This document shows positions 58,257-64,000 of a stretch of DNA of 64,000 nt, piece after piece. The notes under the pieces are model-generated. The model was not told the origin of the DNA. It searched no databases and saw only the letters and a program-made list of their open reading frames with translations. The DNA comes from Endocalyx cinctus (Eukaryota > Ascomycota > Sordariomycetes > Amphisphaeriales > Apiosporaceae): positions 3,472,001 through 3,536,000 of the forward strand of contig BCKC01000006.1 of NCBI GenBank assembly GCA_001600455.1, in the 5' to 3' direction. The stretch's first letter is position 1. Every line of letters begins with the position of its first letter. The translations under genes were made by a program, and so were the position numbers.

Positions 58257-59198
58257 TTTTATTTTATTCTTTTTATCGTTTTGAAATATGATGTGATGGA
58301 TTTATCTGGATTTTATTGATTTGGAGTGGATGGGAGAAGGTAAGCAAAAATTACTGGAGTCGATATGCGACGTTAGTCAATATAAAGTTAGAACCAAGCA
58401 GTGTCTGTCACCATGACAGCCCTGAATAAACCTAGTAACCCCACTGTAGGTAGGGGATTCCGTGGGGCTCTTATAGCGGCTCCTCGGGATTTATTAGTGG
58501 ACCTACCATGAACAGAAACAGAACAGAACAAGAACAAGCTGAGAGGCAAAGAGTTTACACTGCAACATCATAAACATATTCCGCCCGAGGTGTAGTTTCA
58601 AGGGATTTCACCATTTATTGAATCGTTATAACATCTAACTCATTCATTTATTATATACCGGTTACCTAAGGTCTCTAGGACATATGCGCCCGCATTATAT
58701 CATATCACGCTATCCTCTAGATCCATATCATCTTGAACTCCTCGCAGGACTTCCACGTAAAATTAATTTCAATTCATGTATATTTTGCACCCTAAGAAGT
58801 GATTCCTACGGCTTGACATGCGTTTTCAAGAAGTATAATACCCGTCATCTTCCCCCTAATCAAAACATTAAGTGTCATCCTCGTCATCATGGGATGTACA
58901 TTACCCCTTCCATAAAGTCATGCGTCTCCTGAAAGTCTCCCAGGTCTTGTTTGTTTTTTTAAAAAAAAAAGAAAATATGGTCAATAGAAAAATATAAGTC
59001 CTCCGTGTCCCATACCAGAAGAGTACGAAGTCTGATAGACTTATACCCTCCTATATTATTATCGTTAGAACAATTAGAAATATGAACATTTCACATGCTA
59101 AGCCTTTCATTTTTGCAAAAATCAAGTACACGAGTTCTAAACGACGACTCCCTAAGCATCTTGTCTAGGAACGTCATAAATCAAATTCAGACGCGCAA
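58257..59198. other. Intergenic region
   Basis: Promoter of the zinc-finger gene at the left, with a small direct repeat GAACAGAACAAGAACAAG near 58520. The right part is the 3' flank of the cell-wall gene. No coding sequence is supported. Confidence 0.5.
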
Positions 59199-60291
59199 TT
59201 ACAAGCAGACGAAGGCAACGACGAAACCCACGATCAACGCGCCGACGGAGCCGGTCACCATCCGAGATGAGCCAGCCGTGGGTGGTGCCGAAGTCGTGGC
59301 CGGGGAAGAAGGTGCGGGCGAAGTCTCGCTGGTGCTCATCGTAGAGGGAGAGGGGGTCGTCGCCGGGGTCGAGACGGAAGCGCTGCTGCTCGGTGCGCTC
59401 GTCGAGGCGGGAGGAGCGGGGGCCGAAGTGGACGGCGAGGCGACGCTGGTAGTGGCGGGAGGAGCGGGGGGTGTGCTGCCGGGAGGAGTCACCTGAACTT
59501 GTCCGTCCGTGTACTCGCTGACGGGAACGTACGTGCTCACGGGCGCCTGGGGCTGACCATCGCCGATCTGGGTAACGGGAATGAGGGTAGTAACCACCTG
59601 AGGCTGGCCGTCCGAAATCTCGGTGATAATGGTCGTCTGTACGACGGTGGTACCGATAATTTGACCGTCGCCGCTCTCCGACGCACCACCGCAGGGAACC
59701 GCCAGGAGGGAAACCTCCTCGCACTGCGGTGCCCAGTTGCGGTCGTACAAGTTGTAGAAGTCACCCGACAAGCATCGGTAGAAGGTCTTGGAGCTACCCA
59801 AGGCAAGAACGCTACCGGGACAGACGGAGAACCCGCTGGTATAAATAGCACCGGCCTGAGGGGGTCCGTCGAACTGGAACTGGTAGTTGGACGCGATGTA
59901 ACCCGTTCGGCCCTGAGCGTCGGCCGTCGTGCCATCCTCCAAGGTCAGGACGAGGATACCCTCGGAACCGCACTCGGCGCGCTTCTGTATATCCGAATTA
60001 TCACAGGTTAGTAAAATTAAAACAATCTGATAAGAATCAAACAGGACGGAACGCCGAGCAACTATGCCCTTCTTCGTCCTATCGTCCCCGAACTAGGCTA
60101 GCGATTCTGCGTACCTCGGGCAGGCTCCTCTTCTGCTCTGTCACCTGCGCGACCGTGATCTCGAACTTTCCGTCAAAGGTTCCCGTACACTCGGCCGGAG
60201 CAGCGCCCGTCGGGGTCAGCTTTTCGGTGACACCTTGGGCAAGGGCACCAACGCTCAGCAGAGCCGGGACGAGAGCGAGTGTGAACTGCAT
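59199..60291 (-). CDS. PIR-repeat, GPI-anchored cell-wall protein
   Basis: Exons (minus) 60291-60115 and 59984-59199, intron 130 nt, phase 0, 320 aa. Signal peptide MQFTLALVPALLSVGALAQ. An EKR site before AECGSEG follows the intron and resembles the Kex2 junction of PIR proteins. A Cys-containing globular part (about 60-150) has C residues in AECG, SVCPG, YRCLSG, QCEE and VPCGG. Then come four PIR-type units: SGDGQIIG, ISDGQPQVV, IGDGQPQAP and YTDGQVQVT. The core Gln of DGQ is the residue used for alkali-labile ester linkage to beta-1,3-glucan in yeast PIR proteins. A Ser/Thr/Pro/Ala-rich stalk follows, then a C-terminal hydrophobic tail (VGALIVGFVVAFVCL) after GSSRMVTGS, fitting a GPI signal. 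It is likely a structural wall mannoprotein. Confidence 0.9.
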
Positions 60292-63200
60292 ATTTGCCGA
60301 TTATTATTTCTTTCCTTTTACTGTCCTTGGGAAATTGAAGTGTAGCGATAAACCCGAGAAATAAGCGAACGAATTATATATATAATTATTTGGCCGAAAA
60401 AAAAAGGCAGAGAGATAATAACAAGCGAGAGGGAGGAAACAGTTGTGTTCCTTTTAGTGATTAAGTGGTGCGAGAGTGGATTAGCGAATGACAAGCTCCT
60501 TGTGAATATTAGATTGATCTCAACACCGGGCCTTCTCGACTCTGCTCTTTCTATTCTGTTGAAAGTTCTTGAAAAGGGATAAGGTCAAAAAGGAAGAAGA
60601 GCGGAGGGAAAATGGAGCGTGGCGGATGGGTGTTGACATAGGAGATTTATACTGGCACGCATACCAGGCTACCTACATAACAAATGCACCCGGATGGAGG
60701 GGGGCAAGACACGACGGTTGCTGCAGCTAGTACCTGACGGCATAACACTCCCGCAGTAAGCATCCAACCATCCCTCATGGTGTTATATTGATTATGTTTC
60801 TTCTCATCTCCCTCCAATGCAACCACAGTGTAAGGAACGGAGGACCAGGATCTTTTGATTTTCACATATAGTGTACTCTACACTATGATTGTGATATGCC
60901 GCAATCCTTGTTCACCCACGGATGGGGATATATGGATTTACATAGTAGAATGCCTTTACTATATATACCAGAGAAGGAAATCTAACTTTACAGATTTGCC
61001 TATTTATTTTTTATAGTATATTTCTATTACTCGACTAACCTTCTTTGGTATCTCAGGTCTCGAAGTGTCAAGCATTTTTAAAGAAGTGTCTACGTGGAGA
61101 AAAGAAAGAAAAAAAGCTTTTCTCGGGACGGGAGCTTATTATAGTCTTAGCTGCGTATTGGCTAGATATACCGTACGTATAACTCCGTCTTACTTCTAAA
61201 CAAGTTTATGAAGCCACTTTTCTTCTAAGACATGACGCTACCGTGGTAGCCGACGAAAGGAAGATAGCTCTATGTAATAAAAGAGGCTGGAAGGATTCCG
61301 AACAATTGTACACTACATAAAATAAGCGTAGATAATATACATAGTATAGGTGTATGGGATCGACGAGATACCGTAGAAGAAGTTCGTTACCGGCCAATAA
61401 GCGACGTAGACGTACGGACAAAAGCCTGTTTTTTCTCATTATCCTGATAATATGACTTTATGATTCTATCTTCACACAGTACTTATTCATGGGTAACCAT
61501 GGTTACCTACCTTTTTTATTAGGTAGGTCGTTATGTCATAAACAGTCGGACGCAGTAAGATGGAAAGGATGAGACAAGGATAAAGCTAAACTGTTTGGAG
61601 GAAAAATTGCCAATGACATTTTCTGAAATTCGATTGGAATCTGGATTCGTTCCATCCAGAATAAGAATTGGTTGACGCGATATCTTTTGGTTCAAGCGCC
61701 GATCACAGGCTGTTAACGACAAGGTGGTTAATGTAGATCAAGCGTAAGAGGGAAATGATAGAATACTACGCTGTACACTAACCTATACTACATACATATT
61801 TACATACATATATATACGTACATACACGTATATACATAATTGACAGCACCACTTATCCTCGTATCACCTACCTTAAACTACTTCAGCTGGATGGGGGATA
61901 CACCCTTAAGCTAAATCGATAATCGACCTTCTACATGTAAAGCGAAGTCGGTTAATGATTGGCGTCTTCCTCTAGAATGGGATCGAGGAAATCGGCCGTG
62001 GCGCCTATGATCAACATGACTATACCAAAAAGTGAAAAAATAAAATAAAACTCGGTGTACGGAGAGGGGCGAAGGTTAATTCAACAGAGGACGGATGTAA
62101 GCTGATCCCAAAGGATGAATGTCTTATGCCACAAGGATACACTGGCGAACAAACAAACAAAACAAATAACAACAACAACGATTAAAAATTAATAATACCA
62201 CTACTATGTAAATGGAATGGCTGATGTGGTCATAGTAATGTCGAGGGACAGAACCTAATCTTAGTATTGAATGGATATTGATGGGTTTCGGATAACGTCT
62301 CCTTCGCCTACCAGCTGTATCTCGAATATATCGTGACACGTCTACTTTTTTTTTAACCTGTGGCGTGATAATTTTTATCCTATGTACTCCGTATATAGTT
62401 ATACTATGAAACCTCCCCAAAGGATTAAAAAAAAAAAAAAAAAAGAACTTTGGATACACTAGGATAATGATCCCCTATGGAAAGGTGCCGCTCGGTTCGT
62501 TCCTTATGTTAGGTTATGGAATGCAAATGTTCGCGTAGAGGAATGGGATGCATCGCAGCTCATCATTTCGCTAACTAAATTGTAAAATGTAACTTTTTAC
62601 GCGCTCTGAAGCAAGGTGATCTCGTGATCGATTTATCCAGCAGCGGAATGGATATTTTGAGGTATTAATCCTACACTTTCAACCACCCCCTTTATCCCCC
62701 CCCCCCTATAGTTTACTTCACCCTAGATCTTAACATGCTTCCTCACCACACTAATATTATATAATAAGTATATATACTACTGGATCGAGGTGACATACCT
62801 TGTGGATAAACATCGTTTAGAGTGAAAATGTACATAGTACGGAGTATAGTATACTACTATGTACTTTGGCATATCCCCGCAACGAATCTGTGAGTCTGGG
62901 GATTTCAGGGATAGGCCGTCTTTTCGCCAAGGATACGATCGAATATTATCAGCACAATAATAAGATCGGAATAAATGTTCCTCTCAATACAATACCGCTC
63001 TTAACACCCTAGACAAATTGCGGAACGTGCGGGCTGAAGAAGTTACAACTATAGTTTAACATTAACATAAGGATCATAACAACCTTTTTCAACACCCATA
63101 GAATGGACAAAAAGAACAGACCAAAAAAAAAAAAAAAAAAATCGAAAAATCGAATATGTCTAGACGACCCTTCTACGAACAAAATATGGTAAAGGTGTCA

Positions 63201-64000
63201 TAATGATGAAAATTGCAACGTACCAAGGCTCGTATAAGCTCTCCATTGCTACCCTACTTCCCCAGAGACTACCACATCCGTCAGGTACGCAAAGAAAAAA
63301 AAAACAGCCCCCCCCCCCAATCCCCCCCAACCCCCCTATCAGAACTACCTCGACCGCATGCGAAGCCGCGCGCACTTTTTTTTTTTTCCTCAGACACGTA
63401 TTGTGTACATTCGTGGAAAAGCTCCAATCAAGCAACAAAAACGTAATAAAAACAGTTGATTGAACCCTCCAACTGCAGGAGCCAAGCATCGCGGCTCCTA
63501 TCAGGGGGGGAGGTGACCACGGTTACGCCTATATGTACATATTTCTCATATCTATATGGATCCATCAGTATATACTGTACATAGATAGCCGCAAAACTTA
63601 TAACCCTCCCAAGCCGTTCTTCCAGACTAAGTCACACTTAAACGCACACTGTACTTTTTGGTCAGTAACCGTACAAGCCACCCTTTTTACCAATTGGCTG
63701 AAATCTTTACGATGAAACGCGTAGTTTTTTTTTTTTTTGTTCTCGATATGGGTTAAGCGCCTTCGGTGAACCCTTCTAGTGATGTGATGAAATGCATGTA
63801 ATACGCAAAGTTGGGAAGGAGATTTATTCTCTCTTTCTTTTTCTTTTTCGCCCCTTTCGTCATGGGTATATGTTATGATCAAAAAGGAAAAAGAAAAGAA
63901 GTTAGGAAAAAAAAAAGTTGGAGTGCAGGAAACATATGTGTTCTTGTCGTCTTTGCTTTTGGACCAGGAAAAAAAAACGAGGTGTTCGCCTTTCAGTTCT
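60292..64000. other. Gene-poor right end of the window
   Basis: Promoter of the cell-wall gene at the left. The remaining 3.5 kb has no supported gene. It is dense in TACATAGTA and TACGGAGTA words and homopolymers (A-run near 62427-62444 and 63122-63141; C-rich AACAGCCCCCCCC tract near 63302-63335). A 21-codon frame on the minus strand at 61950-62018 after a TATAG acceptor-like site is the only exon-like segment noticed, and it is too short to judge. Confidence 0.5.
62830..62864. repeat. 35-bp dyad with GTACATAGTA/TACTATGTAC arms
   Basis: Left arm GTACATAGTA at 62830-62839, right arm TACTATGTAC at 62855-62864, spacer 15 nt. A TACGGAGTA word (62838-62846) overlaps the left arm. It mirrors the dyad at 11941-11975. 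Confidence 0.85.

Noticed and set aside
61950..62018. Possible terminal exon on the minus strand (MLIIGATADFLDPILEEDAN...) after a TATAG acceptor-like site
   Set aside because: Only about 21 codons, and no upstream exon could be found. Too little to call a gene.
1..64000. tRNA genes, rRNA, CRISPR arrays and intact transposons
   Set aside because: I looked for B-box-like GGTTCGANNCC with paired stems, direct-repeat arrays and transposase or reverse-transcriptase motifs, and found none convincing. A covariance-model scan would be needed to exclude tRNAs.

Overview
The window looks like nuclear DNA from a filamentous ascomycete (Pezizomycotina, probably Sordariomycetes-like, though this rank is inferred). 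Sixteen multi-domain eukaryotic genes can be supported. Most are interrupted by short introns (about 60-130 nt) with GTAAGT/GTATGT-type donors, CTAAC-like branch points and YAG acceptors. The gene content is typically fungal: a Cdc4-type F-box protein, a PTH11/rhodopsin-like seven-helix protein, a sugar transporter, a bestrophin-like channel and a PIR-repeat cell-wall protein. There are no operons, rRNA genes, CRISPR arrays or intact transposons. No tRNA was recognised by eye, but tRNAs are easy to miss this way.

Layout from left to right: Cdc4-like F-box/WD40 protein (20-3288, +); RecQ helicase (5298-7612, +); small secreted cysteine-rich protein (8382-9074, +); secreted alpha/beta hydrolase (9905-10817, -); a gene-poor AT-rich stretch (10.8-14.9 kb); PTH11-like membrane protein (14920-16444, +), convergent with an acid-phosphatase-type phosphoesterase (16723-17861, -); MFS sugar transporter (18803-21092, -); dynamin-like GTPase (23342-26369, -); PAP2 lipid phosphatase (28039-29086, -), divergent from a WW/FF-domain splicing-factor-like protein (29849-31633, +); short-chain dehydrogenase (31846-32980, -); dienelactone hydrolase (33907-34859, -); low-complexity hypothetical protein (36131-37398, -); vWA-RBR E3 ligase (38722-41988, +); large fungal membrane protein (43833-46748, +); Ser/Arg/His/Lys-rich protein with a hydrophobic core (48773-50778, +); bestrophin-like channel (54116-55853, +); U1-type zinc-finger protein (57315-58256, -); PIR/GPI cell-wall protein (59199-60291, -); and a gene-poor right end.

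No biosynthetic cluster is evident. Two nuclear RNA-processing candidates (WW/FF and U1-type finger) and two ubiquitin-ligase components (Cdc4-like and vWA-RBR) share the window but are not adjacent. The non-coding DNA is the most unusual part. It carries dispersed short motifs (TACATAGTA and TACGGAGTA) far above chance, two 35-bp dyads with identical arms, CTAGGTA-rich islands, long homopolymer tracts, and a frameshifted, internally deleted protein-kinase relic at 53.04-53.24 kb.

All exon boundaries were worked out by hand from splice-site sequence and reading-frame continuity. None has transcript support.
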